Shown piece by piece: positions 1 through 9,367 of a stretch of DNA of 64,000 nucleotides. Within the stretch, counting starts at the first letter, position 1; each line of letters opens with the position of its first letter. This DNA comes from Cyclaneusma minus (taxonomy: Eukaryota > Ascomycota > Leotiomycetes > Marthamycetales > Marthamycetaceae). The stretch covers positions 620,001 to 684,000 of the forward strand of contig JAKZHN010000002.1 in assembly GCA_037179335.1 (NCBI GenBank), read 5' to 3'. The notes under the pieces were generated by a model. It ran no database searches and was not told where the DNA came from. It saw only the letters and a program-made list of their open reading frames with translations. A program made the position numbers and the translations under genes.

Positions 1-2104
1 CTTCGAACCTATCCTACGTGGCTCCTTGGCTGTCGAATCTGCGCGACCACGTGTTGACGCTCGATGCCGATAGTGAGAAGAGCAGAGAACGGGTCGCGGT
101 GATATGCCGTAAGTTAATCACTGTGGTAATAGCGGATGGCACTTTAGCACCTACACTCAACCAGGTTATCTGGCCGGTCGTTCGCCAAGATGAGATGCTC
201 ACCGATCTATTCTTGGAGGAGATCATCAAAATTGCCTTGGCCCCGGATTTCGACGGAGACGAAGCCCAACTGGATGCTCTCGGGAATATCGTGACCTCTC
301 TGGAAACCGTTACAGTCCGAGGTAAGCTCTTGGCGAGGCTTCGCAAAGCGCTCAACAGGAGCTCTCTGTCACAGTCAAGACATTTGCCAGACAATCGTGT
401 GTGGCCCGAGATTTGTGTGCTACTGAAGCTATGCGTGGCTACTGCGTTTGACAGCGGCGTGCAGGCTCACCTCTACCTCCCTGAGCTGTTCCATCTTGTG
501 ACAATGCTGGCTTGTACAGGCTCTGAAGATAACAGATACACCGTGCATCGTCTGCTGGTCAACACTATCCATGCCATCATCACGAGCTTCGCCCTAGAAG
601 ACTCAAAGGCTTCGCGACTAAAGGCAATTGTCAATACATTGGAGGACCCGCACAGCGAGCTTTCTTTCAGCCTGCAAGGCCTGCCTCGGGATGGGTCATC
701 ATCGCAGGGCCCGGAGGTCGGATATTCCAGTCTCACGTCTACCGACAACCTCACGAACATTCTACTGGAAGTTAGCATCGTTGCTGCTCCATCCATGGAC
801 TTGGCAAATACGTGGCGCTCGCGTTGGATGAGTCTTATTGCGAGCACAGCCTTCCAGAGCAATCCTGCAATCCAGCCGCGAGCGTTTGCCGTCATGGGCT
901 GTCTTGCTCGCGAGGATGTCGACGACGACCTCTTATATCAGGTTCTCGTTGCCCTGAGGAACAGCATTGAGCGCTTCGTTGATGACAACGACAGCGAGAT
1001 GCTCATTGCCATCGTAACGGCACTGACCAAGATGATGGAAAAGCTTCCTACAGCTTCTCGTTACGGACTTCAACTTTTCTGGCTGGCGATGTCATTAGTC
1101 AGGCTTGTCCCTGTCGATCTCTTCAATTGCGCAGCCCTCTTTCTGGAAGCAGTTTTAGGCAACATCAGTACTTCCGGCGAGTTTCAGGGTGGGCGTATGG
1201 TCCCAGTGCTCTTACAGGGACGACTCCCGCTCGAAGATGCTGCTTCTGAACTGGATATTATCTATGGAGTACATTTTACTCAAGAGAATTTCCACTTCGC
1301 TGTCTGTGCCTCTCTCGCCAAAGGCCTCTCGGAGACTACGACCAAGCCTACTGCGTTGCGCGTCCTCTCGACATTCTTAGAAACCTACAGCTCGAACATG
1401 CCAGCTGGATATAGGTATCCCGAGGATAGCACGTGCTTACCCTACTTGGGACTGCTCATTTCACGCGCCCTGTCTGCGGAGGAGGCAAAGGAAGCTCTGT
1501 GGCTGGCCGGTGTCGTCTCGAGCGGTAGCGACACGCCGGAAACTGTGTTTGACATGATAGATATCCTCTCGATTCAGGATAGAGAGTTGCTGCTGAACGT
1601 GGCGCTGAGCGTTATGGATTTCACGCAACAGGATAGCGTGGTTCAGAACAGGGTCTTGGTCTGGCTGAACAGGGTGGCTATCGATCACCCGACCATACTG
1701 CTGCATTTGTCGGTGCCTTCGAAAAACTTTCCTTCGGCACCGCTGAATGCTTCGATCGCGGCTCACGACGATGATCACATAGGTTACGCGCCCCTTGCCT
1801 CGATAATCCAGGAGACCATCATCGATTGCCAAAATTCGGTGACGCTGGAATCGGGTCACGTTTTTCTGAGAACTTTGTATGCCAACCCCGATTTTGCGGC
1901 CGCAAATGATCAGGCTTCGGGCTTGGAGGATGTACTTGAAACCATTGGGTTTGGTGGCTTGTGGCGGGGATCCAGGTTCCACCACTCCACGTCGGAGCGT
2001 GACCGGCAGTGCACTCTTCTGACTGACCGGCTGATAGAGGTAAGCTGATCCTGATTATCGCAATAGTCAAATACTAACATGAGTTGTAGCTTATCATAGC
2101 ATGA
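1..2104 (+). CDS. Neurofibromin/IRA-type RasGAP, C-terminal part (5' partial)
   Basis: The reading frame is open from the left edge, so the N-terminus and the RasGAP domain lie outside the window. What is visible is about 680 residues of the helical C-terminal region. The local order of conserved blocks matches human neurofibromin as I recall it: an APWLSNL block near the start, an N-P-A-I-Q-P-R-A block near residue 290 and LFWLAMSLVRL near 355. The family switches off Ras by stimulating GTP hydrolysis and acts at membranes, and in yeast IRA1/2 it restrains Ras-cAMP signalling. The long exon ends at 2039. A 50-bp intron (2040-2089; donor GTAAGC, branch TACTAAC, acceptor TAG) precedes a 15-nt final exon encoding L-I-I-A and a stop at 2102-2104. 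Reading straight through instead gives a stop at 2046-2048. The family call is firm. Which fungal paralogue it is cannot be decided here. Confidence 0.88.
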
Positions 2105-2802
2105 GTGCGGTATTGAGTGGGTCGACGAGGATTTGGGAGGGCTTCTGCTTTTGAAAGAGAATTGACGAATTACGATGGTCACGAGAAAAATACTGCTTTT
2201 GTATTTGGTATGATACCCCCGTGGTCTGTTTGAGGTGATCTTCGGATGTCCGGACTTTGGTGGTAAGACACATTGTTGTATAGAGTGATTCAGGACATCG
2301 AAGATGCATGTCATTACAATTCATTGAATTTACTTTGCACGTTCATTAGTCTATCCTATTATTCTGCTGTTTTCGTGCGTTTGACCACGTGATCTCACGT
2401 GGTTGTTGCCTGCAGGCGGCTGCGGTCAGCGCAGCTCCACCAACCACACTCCCTCCCCAGTCATCACCCAATGCATTACTCGAAGCCATAGCTACCTACC
2501 TACGCATGCGCAGCCGGTGATCCAATTGCGAGCCTTATATTCCAACACCTTGGATCACAAGTCACAACACCACTCTGCAGTCAAGTTCCGCGCAGTCACT
2601 GCCTAATTGATCATGATTGATTCCAATTTTCACGAAATTAATGTGTTATTTTAGTCTACCTAAGATGCCGCTTAACTCCGCCTATAATTATGCCAATTTG
2701 TGCAGAAAGTTCTTCATCGCTGTCATAAGTCATTGATCATTATATTTGGTCCCAGTATCCCAAAAATGCCCTGAAAACACTGGTCGCAAAGTGCTCCAGG
2801 CA
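2105..2802. other. Convergent intergenic region
   Basis: This lies between the 3' ends of the RasGAP gene and the transporter gene. I see no credible gene. It holds the paired E-box cores listed separately. The short frames in it show no recognisable protein. Confidence 0.6.
2386..2401. promoter_or_regulatory. Paired CACGTG E-boxes
   Basis: Two CACGTG palindromes occur at 2386-2391 and 2396-2401, four bases apart. CACGTG is the core bound by fungal bHLH factors such as Cbf1/CpcR-type proteins. It lies between convergent genes, so a promoter role is not obvious. It could serve an unannotated transcript or be chance. Confidence 0.3.
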
Positions 2803-4687
2803 TCATACAACGCTTTTGTCGGTGGGTCCAATATAAACCTGGCTGATATCGCCCTTTTCTTCGTCACCGGCCGGATTCTTTTCATCGACGGCTCCCTCGA
2901 TGGCCGAGCCTCCACTGTTATCGTTGTTTGACAGATCACGTTGGGGGATTTCAGCATTAGGGTCCTCCAAATCCCAGTCCGGGTTCATGCTATCCAGAGG
3001 CATAAAGCCGATGGCTACAATCATCAGAAACGTGCACTATCACACGTCCATCGTCAGCACAGGTCTTCGGCTACCAAATATCTCGAGGCCCCGCTCAAAG
3101 CAGAAGTGTTCAGACTTACCACTGAGATGAAAATCAGCTGCGTTCTCTCAAAATCCGGTTTACCATCCGCCGTTTTCCATATCTCGCCCAGCTTCGTCTC
3201 GACCGTCGGCGCAGCCGAGCTGATGGCCGTTCCCAGGTTGTATACCACGCCCGTGAAGGCACCGCGCAGACCGGGATGCGGGCACAGCTGCTGGTAGATG
3301 TTGCCCATGTTGCCTTGGGCACCACCGAAGCCGACGTCCATGAAGAAGCCGCCTAGTGCGAGCAGTTTCCATGAAGAAGGGAGTAGGTACAGGGGGATAA
3401 AGGCTGCGGTCAAGAGGCAGGAGAAGAAAGGAACCCATTTGACGGAATAGCGGTTGCCGAGATAGCCGCCGACAATGGCGCCGATGAGCGTGCCGCAGGG
3501 GGTTACTGTTGGATGCTTAGTCATTTTTGCGAGCGAGCGGAATTCAGAAACGATGCTGCAAATGAGAAAGACGTACTTGTAGTGACATAAGTTTCTTGTT
3601 TTACGGAAAGATTCTTCTGGGTTGTGAGCATGGTGGGGTATAAGTCCTGAGCTCCGTGGCCCCTGGTGAGCGCAGCAGCTGAGTAGAACACTGCGTAGCA
3701 GAAAATCCATGGGTGGCGGCGGACTATGAATTTAACCTTTTTCCACACTGACAGATTTGCGCCCACCGCTGCTACGGCGCTGGGGCCGACAGTCTCGTCG
3801 ACCAGCGTGGCGGCTTCTTTTGCGGAGTATGAGGGCATGATGAGCCGAATGACGAAAGGGACTGCAGTCAGACCCGCTATGAGCCAGTAGAGAGATCGCC
3901 ATCCGTGAGGTGCTGGAGACAGTTAGGATCTCTTGTAGCTTTGCGTCTAGTGAGGCGCTCGGCGGGACCTACCCATTGCAAGGTGGAAGGCGGAGACCAA
4001 AATCTGGCCGCTTGCTGCTGCACCCTCTCCCGTGATACCGGAGGCTATTCCACGTGTTGCTCGCGTGCTGGCATCCATAGAGGCGGTCATTGCGAGTGTG
4101 TATGTGCCCCCAATGGCAATTCCTGATCTGTGGTTAGCTGGATGGAGTAGCAGGCCAAGTACATTGGGAGGGAAAAAGTCTGAATATATCCCAAAGCACC
4201 TGGAATATTCCTAGTTACTGGGAATATTTCTGGTTATTTGGGATATTGGCAATCCAGCGGAGACTGTAGGCCGTATTCGGAATTTTAGACGAGAAAGACT
4301 TGCAGATGACATACCAAAGAACAGGCGGCACACAACCAACTGTGGATAAGTAGTAATAAACCCAGTACTCAATGTCATAACCGCAAGCATGAGCAAATTT
4401 AACAGCATGGGGATCTTTCGTCCGTACTGATCAGACGCCACGCCGAATACTATAGCACCTAGGGTCCTGGAGAGTAGACTCGCCGAATTCGCAGCCATGA
4501 TGGTGCTCGCTTCAACGTGGAGATACTGGGCAATCGGCGCTACGGTGAAAGGAAGAGCAAATAGCATCATGACTGCTAGTGTCCAAATCGACCAGGAGGT
4601 GAAAAAAACGGCGACTTGGATAGGTCGCATTCGCAGTGAGCTTCCAGCTTGTGTGGCTGGCCTTGCAGGCCTGCTGAATATCGACAT
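2803..4687 (-). CDS. JEN-family carboxylate:H+ symporter (MFS)
   Basis: Predicted 492-residue MFS transporter of the plasma membrane. Exons in transcript order: 4687-4315, 4122-3973, 3912-3577, 3505-3120, 3036-2803. All phases close. The first half has the MFS loop S-D-Q-Y-G-R-K after TM2 and a G-I-A-I-G-G-T-Y segment across the first splice. The second half has G-H-G-A-Q-D-L-Y-P-T, the place of the Jen1 lactate/pyruvate signature. The Asp/Glu-rich tail after about residue 425 is cytoplasmic. Twelve membrane segments are expected. The start is the ATG at 4687, because the longer frame to 4771 begins with TTG. Intron 1 (4123-4314, 192 bp) is long for this gene and carries degenerate dispersed repeats. 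A relic of a TcuA-like dehydrogenase lies just upstream on the same strand, which suggests di- or tricarboxylate use. The substrate is inferred, and other MFS acid transporters remain possible. Confidence 0.82.
4188..4255. repeat. Degenerate ~20-nt repeat inside JEN intron 1
   Basis: Successive GGAATATTCC, TTACTGGGAATATT and TTATTTGGGATATT steps occupy part of intron 1 of the transporter. The same kind of sequence recurs near 36.9, 43.0, 48.3 and 51.6-52.0 kb. Confidence 0.5.
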
Positions 4688-5265
4688 TGTGGTATTATGA
4701 GCAGCGACAATGCTGAGAATAGTGGAAAAGGCGCGACGTGGAGGAGGAAGGGAGAAATTAATAGCCAACAAGAAGCAAAAGACTATAAGACTAAGTAATA
4801 AGAGTAAGGAGGCGACACTCTATTGATTGGAATTAAGACTGTGAGCAGCACTTAGGTTTGAGAGGCTCGAAGGTTTCAACTAAACAGCAGATCTCCGTGG
4901 AGAAAAGCTACTACCAAAGGGTTCTGAGGGCGTTTGAAAAGCACCCACGAGTGCATTAAAGAAGGTCATATGGAAGGGTATTTCCACGTTGCATCGCCAA
5001 AAAGTATCGGTCAAGCATAAATGGACCGAAGTATACTTTTCCAAGATCTTGGTCAGGATTTCAGCCGAGCTTCCCAAAATGGAATGCGACGCTTCAATGT
5101 TTCCGTATTAGACAAGCTGATCGCAGCGATGTCATGAATGACTGCCGAAGATTTGGCCCTACGAGAGACCGTTTGGCAATTGGTGGCCAAGTGTCGCATT
5201 CGCTGCATCGGATACACTTGCCATACGGTAAGCTCGCTCTCGGCAACGGACTATTTCGGGCTCTA
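4688..5265. other. Transporter upstream region
   Basis: This is the 5' flank of the transporter and probably its promoter. No gene or clear motif was recognised. It may contain further decayed downstream sequence of the dehydrogenase relic, but I could not match any to the family. Confidence 0.4.
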
Positions 5266-5833
5266 GTCGAAACTTATAACTTTCGACCTCCCGTCCGATC
5301 CGACAAAGCTTATTGTGTATGTTGGTCTCAGCTTTTCAAGCAACTGGCCCAAGTCCTGTCTTGGCTTTGGCAGTGTTTCGACTTTCAAATCATGCCCAAG
5401 CAATTCCGAGATCTTGACCCAGCTGTTGGCTGCGCTTGATTGGGGCCCGGAAGAAGAGTAGTTTCGAAGATCGCTGCCCTCGTCGAAGAATCGTTCACCT
5501 TCGCTGTTGACGGTAATGCCAAGGGGGTATCCGGATTTCGTAAATCCATTGGAGACCTTCCTGTCGCCCGAGTGTAATGGTGCATTTGCGTCCCATGCTA
5601 CTGCATGACAACCTGACCACTGTCCGCCCAAATTCTCGGTCTTCAGGCAGACCCCTCCCCAGAACTTAAATTTTCCGTTGATCTCATAAGCCTGGCGGGT
5701 GAAGGACAGTTGGAACCTGACCCCATTCTGAACTAGCCACTTGACCGTCTCGTTGCTTTCGTCCACCAACGTCTGAGTTGCCACCAGCCCACTCCTCGGG
5801 ACATTTGTCTATGAGAACAACGCGTGTGATTCC
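5266..5833 (-). pseudogene. Relic of TcuA-like FAD-dependent dehydrogenase
   Basis: Three pieces of a fumarate-reductase/tricarballylate-dehydrogenase (TcuA) type flavoprotein survive in order but collapsed together. Piece 1 (5833-5774) has V-V-L-I-D-K-C-P-E-E-W-A-G-G-N-S, the region after the FAD-binding beta strand. It then shifts frame into piece 2 (5781-5635), starting A-T-Q-T-L-V-D-E and containing R-Q-A-Y-E-I-N-G-K and F-W-G-G. Piece 3 (about 5634-5455) has W-S-G-C-H-A-V-A-W-D-A-N-A-P and G-E-R-F-F-D-E-G, parts of the substrate-site region. By family comparison roughly 50-80 codons are missing at the first junction and more than 100 at the second. The dinucleotide-binding N-terminus and C-terminus are not recognisable. 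The last part of the frame (to 5266) is unassigned. This is a dead gene caused by internal deletions. Intact members oxidise tricarballylate-like acids and are often paired with an acid transporter. Confidence 0.78.
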
Positions 5834-6781
5834 CGGCTCTGGAGGACGACGAAGTGAGGAAAGAAGCGGGCTGCACAAGGAGGCAGCAGGAAAATATAGC
5901 GCAGAGTGCTAGGAGGGTCGGGGTGGATGGTTGTGTGGCGAGAACGATGCGGAGTAGTTGACGGAGCGAGAGTGAGTTACCTCGACATGACTTCCGAATT
6001 GATGGACATCTTCGAATCTCGGATCAAGTGACTTCGAAATCCCAATAGGAAGGTCGCAAGTTCAGCGGCCGGCCGATGACGTATTCGACATGGCTACATA
6101 TATCAATTCCACCCCCGCGAGCTGGCACACGATTGCCCGTCACATACTTGCATACTTGCAAGAGGAAAAGCCTCGTTTCCGCGGACTCGTTCGGTGGTGC
6201 TCGAATGATGGTTTGCTTGGTTCATGGCGAGAGTCTCACTCCGAGTCGGTAGGTCGTTCGTTCCATCTTGTCAGCAGGACTTCGTTCAGGCGGCGCAGAA
6301 GGTCCAAGCATGTCAGCAAAATCTTCGTCTCAACTTGTCGTCTGCTTCACGATGAAGCTTCTCCTATGTTGTTCATTCATCGAGAGCCATGGGCAACGGC
6401 GCGCGAGTCAGAAAAGCACATTTCAAAATTTTCCAGGCTGAGTCGATTATTTTTGCGCCCAGAGCGCTCGCGACCAGTGGGTCCGCGCAAGCAAACACGC
6501 GTCGGCCTGGCTCGCGACCAAACGACTGCCGTCTGCCGCAAACGGGGGACAACGAAGGTAAACACTGGTCGAATCACCGGCCCTGTGCCCGTTTCATGCC
6601 ACCTCTCCGTCCATGTCAGGAGTGGCCTCGTCGTTCATCTCCTTTAATTCTCTGCTGACAGTGTCAAAACTCTCCAGTCCTTTCGTGCATTTTCTGTCTT
6701 TCTATTGTACCCTCACGCTCGTTAGCCATTTCCTTGATTTCTTTACCTACATTTGAGACTGGACAGAATACACAGGTAGCA
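5834..6781. other. Upstream region of the membrane-protein gene
   Basis: No supported gene. A 185-codon frame at 6090-6647 shows no domain, and a second frame overlaps it. The pyrimidine-rich stretch just before 6782 fits a fungal promoter and 5' leader. Confidence 0.4.
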
Positions 6782-8008
6782 ATGGCTCCCCAAGCCCCGG
6801 CAGCAGGAGGAACAACCGGATCGACACCGTCAACTGGACAAGGTGGAGCTGGGGACTCGAACGGCGCTGCCGGCGGGCAGCAAGGAGGATCTGCTGGTGG
6901 AGAAACACCAGCAACTCAAACCCAGGCAGCTACAACACAAACTGCGATCATACCGAACATACCATCATCTATCTCCTCATCCCCTGCGACATCATCCTCC
7001 ATCTCCTCACCCTCCTCCAGCAACAATGGGCCTCTTCTCGGCGGCATAATCGCTGGCTCTGTCGCAGCCCTCTTCCTCGTTGCCATCGTCATCTCCCTCC
7101 TCTTTCGACGTAGAAAGAAGTCCAAGTCCCGCACCGCCAAAACGCCCGTCACCTGGTCAGCCTTAGGAGACATGTCCAACAGCCGTCGAGCATCGTCAAT
7201 ATGGTCCCAAGCCGACACATCCCCACTCCATCGCCCAGAAGACTCCATGCGCGATACCGGAGTCTACGACAACGAACCTAATGTCCCCAACATCCCGCCC
7301 TATTATCCCGTAGCCCAGCACGCCCAAGCCGAAATCGTCGCCCCGGTAGCACGCCGGGTCCCCGCCCCCGAACTCTTCAGTCCCAACGGTCTCCTGAACC
7401 GCACCCGAAGCGACGTCTCGCAAATGACCGGCCCCCCGCCTTCCTACACAGCCTCCATAAACGCAAACGACGAAGTCGACATCTCACCCATAACACCCGC
7501 AATGACGAGCCCAGCAATGGCCAGCTCAGTTTGTCTCCCATCAACGTACAACACCATCGACAGCGTCGCTGGCATCAACGCGATCGCCGAGCTACCGACC
7601 GCAGAACCAGACCGAAGGATTGTGGAAGCTAGTCCTAATATCATAGATCGAGAAGCGGCAGAGCAGAGGCTGGGGGCGCATGCGAGCCTGCAGCAGAGTG
7701 CAGTGGAGTTGCCAGCTCCTAGGTCAGGGCGAGATTTGTTGGCTATTGCGTCGTCGTCAAACTTGACACCCTCGATACCCATGGCCGAACTGGACGGAAC
7801 GGGAATCAAGCCTTCAGCGAGCCCTGGTGTGAGTCCTATCAGTGCGAGGAGTGTTTGGACGGCGGAGATTGATGGGATTGAGGTTGGGAGAGCAGGTTCG
7901 ATGAGAAGTATAGAGATCGGCGGGACGGAAGTCAGGAAGGCGGGTTCGACAAGGAGTTTTGAGATTGATGGGACTGAGGTTAAGAGAGCGGATTCGACGC
8001 GGCGCTAA
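6782..8008 (+). CDS. Single-pass membrane protein with Ser/Thr/Gly-rich ectodomain
   Basis: Predicted 408 residues from the ATG at 6782. The frame is open further upstream, but only to a TTG. Residues 1-85 are rich in Gly, Ser, Thr, Gln and Pro and look like an O-glycosylated stalk. Residues about 86-108 form one strongly hydrophobic segment followed at once by R-R-R-K-K-S-K, which fits an N-out, C-in topology. The long cytoplasmic part has P-P-P-S-Y-T and many Ser/Pro sites. The last ~50 residues are three 16-residue repeats with the pattern E-I-x-G-x-E-V-x-(R/K)-A-(G/D)-S-x-R. The layout resembles fungal Mid2/Wsc-like wall sensors, but there is no WSC or cysteine-rich domain and no classical signal peptide. 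A missed short 5' exon is possible. Function unknown. Confidence 0.72.
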   Translation: MAPQAPAAGGTTGSTPSTGQGGAGDSNGAAGGQQGGSAGGETPATQTQAATTQTAIIPNIPSSISSSPATSSSISSPSSSNNGPLLGGIIAGSVAALFLVAIVISLLFRRRKKSKSRTAKTPVTWSALGDMSNSRRASSIWSQADTSPLHRPEDSMRDTGVYDNEPNVPNIPPYYPVAQHAQAEIVAPVARRVPAPELFSPNGLLNRTRSDVSQMTGPPPSYTASINANDEVDISPITPAMTSPAMASSVCLPSTYNTIDSVAGINAIAELPTAEPDRRIVEASPNIIDREAAEQRLGAHASLQQSAVELPAPRSGRDLLAIASSSNLTPSIPMAELDGTGIKPSASPGVSPISARSVWTAEIDGIEVGRAGSMRSIEIGGTEVRKAGSTRSFEIDGTEVKRADSTRR

Positions 8009-9367
8009 ACGGAGACTGGTTTGGGAAACGGAGGCACTGTGATTTAACTATAGATGATACCCTTGTTGCTATTTTGTGAGTTTCCAAATAGACGAAATCT
8101 TATCCCTATCAAATTGGTGTCGATTTTTTCCGGGTTCACAATTTGCTGTATCGGTATATCACACGCTTTCTCTGCCAATGTGTAACCAAAGGCATTTCTT
8201 CTTACTCGCGAGATTATAGCGTCCGCCAGTCTCAAATAGACATAACTCTTTTAGTAAAATTCTGCTGCTTATAAAACCTATACAATCGACATCCTGAGGC
8301 GATTTCGCATCTTTTGATATATGACATCATTTCTTAGTCGACGTGCAGCAAAACTTTTTTTTTCTCACTAGCAAACATGTAAAAGACGCTAGTCTATCCT
8401 TGCCGTCTTCCAGAGGCCGACAGAGTAATGTTACGTCGACAGAGCAAGCCGACACCGATAGGCCAAATGATATGCGACAGAACCTTCAGCAAACGGCGAA
8501 GACTTAGGCTTGATAGCGGGTAAGTCGCTAAAAAGTTTCGCCTGTTTGGGTTGCTATATCTCTGGGTTCTGGTTAAAAATCGGATTTGTCGCACGTCGAC
8601 GGGAAAAATCCGAAAATGCTAATCATATACCAATAGATGCGAAATTTTGCGTAGAATACGATGGTGTAGGTTTTATTGCTATATCGGGTCTGTGGAAGTC
8701 GTAGGCCGCATTTTAGACAGTTGGGGATATATTTGGAGGCTGGAAGCTCGGCCTGTAGCTATGCTAGTAAGGGGTGGAAGAAAGGGGCGGGCCCAGTAGT
8801 CGGCCGTGCCCTGCCTGCAAGTTGCCCCTTAACTTCACGCTACCCCAAGTGACCTTACTCTTGTCAGCTTTATTTGATGATTGGGTTGTCAGGTGTCCAA
8901 AGTAAGGCATGTAGTTCCTTGCGACGAGCTTCAAAAGTTGGAACGGTGGTCAAAAGACCTATAGCCAATCAGAGACTTGTAGTAAGGCTTGCTTGCTCAA
9001 TATCTACCGGGGCAGACCCTTTCGTCTTTTGTGAAAAGGCGGGACCCATTTCGTGGCTAGGTCGGTCTGGTTGGAGAGAGTACGTATCAGTCGCCATTCG
9101 CTATTGCTGTAGTCAAAGGTTCGCTTAAGTTTTCCCGCGCATTGCTCTGTAGAGAACTCATCTTATGTGATAAAGAGGCGCAAGGCGCAGTTCAGCTATC
9201 AGTAAACGATTATACGATACAACACTACATATATTGCTGACTTAGCCAAGCGAACTATTTACTATCCATGACACCGTCGCTCCTGAACATACAAAAGGAA
9301 TTCGTATAACGCCCCACCCGACCGAGACCTCAAAGAAAGAATTTACCGGTAGCACTTCATGACTTCA
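8009..9367. other. Gene-free interval
   Basis: 1.36 kb between the membrane-protein gene and the 3' end of the coiled-coil gene. Only short frames with no recognisable protein occur. The left part is AT-richer and the part after 8700 is more mixed. It could be old, decayed mobile DNA, but I found no terminal repeats or domains to support that. Confidence 0.4.

Noticed and set aside
4211..4771. Longer N-terminus for the JEN transporter up to 4771
   Set aside because: The upstream codon is TTG; the first ATG in frame is at 4687.
6090..6647. 185-codon frame
   Set aside because: No recognisable protein, and overlapped by a second frame of similar quality.
6734..6781. Start of the membrane protein at 6734
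   Set aside because: The codon is TTG; the ATG at 6782 is in frame and preceded by a leader-like pyrimidine stretch.
8745..8770. Similarity of about 22 of 25 bases between 8745-8770 and 55425-55450 (CTGTAGC...ATGCTAGT), suggestive of a shared element
   Set aside because: A match of this length with three mismatches is expected about once by chance among all pairs in 64 kb, and it does not extend.
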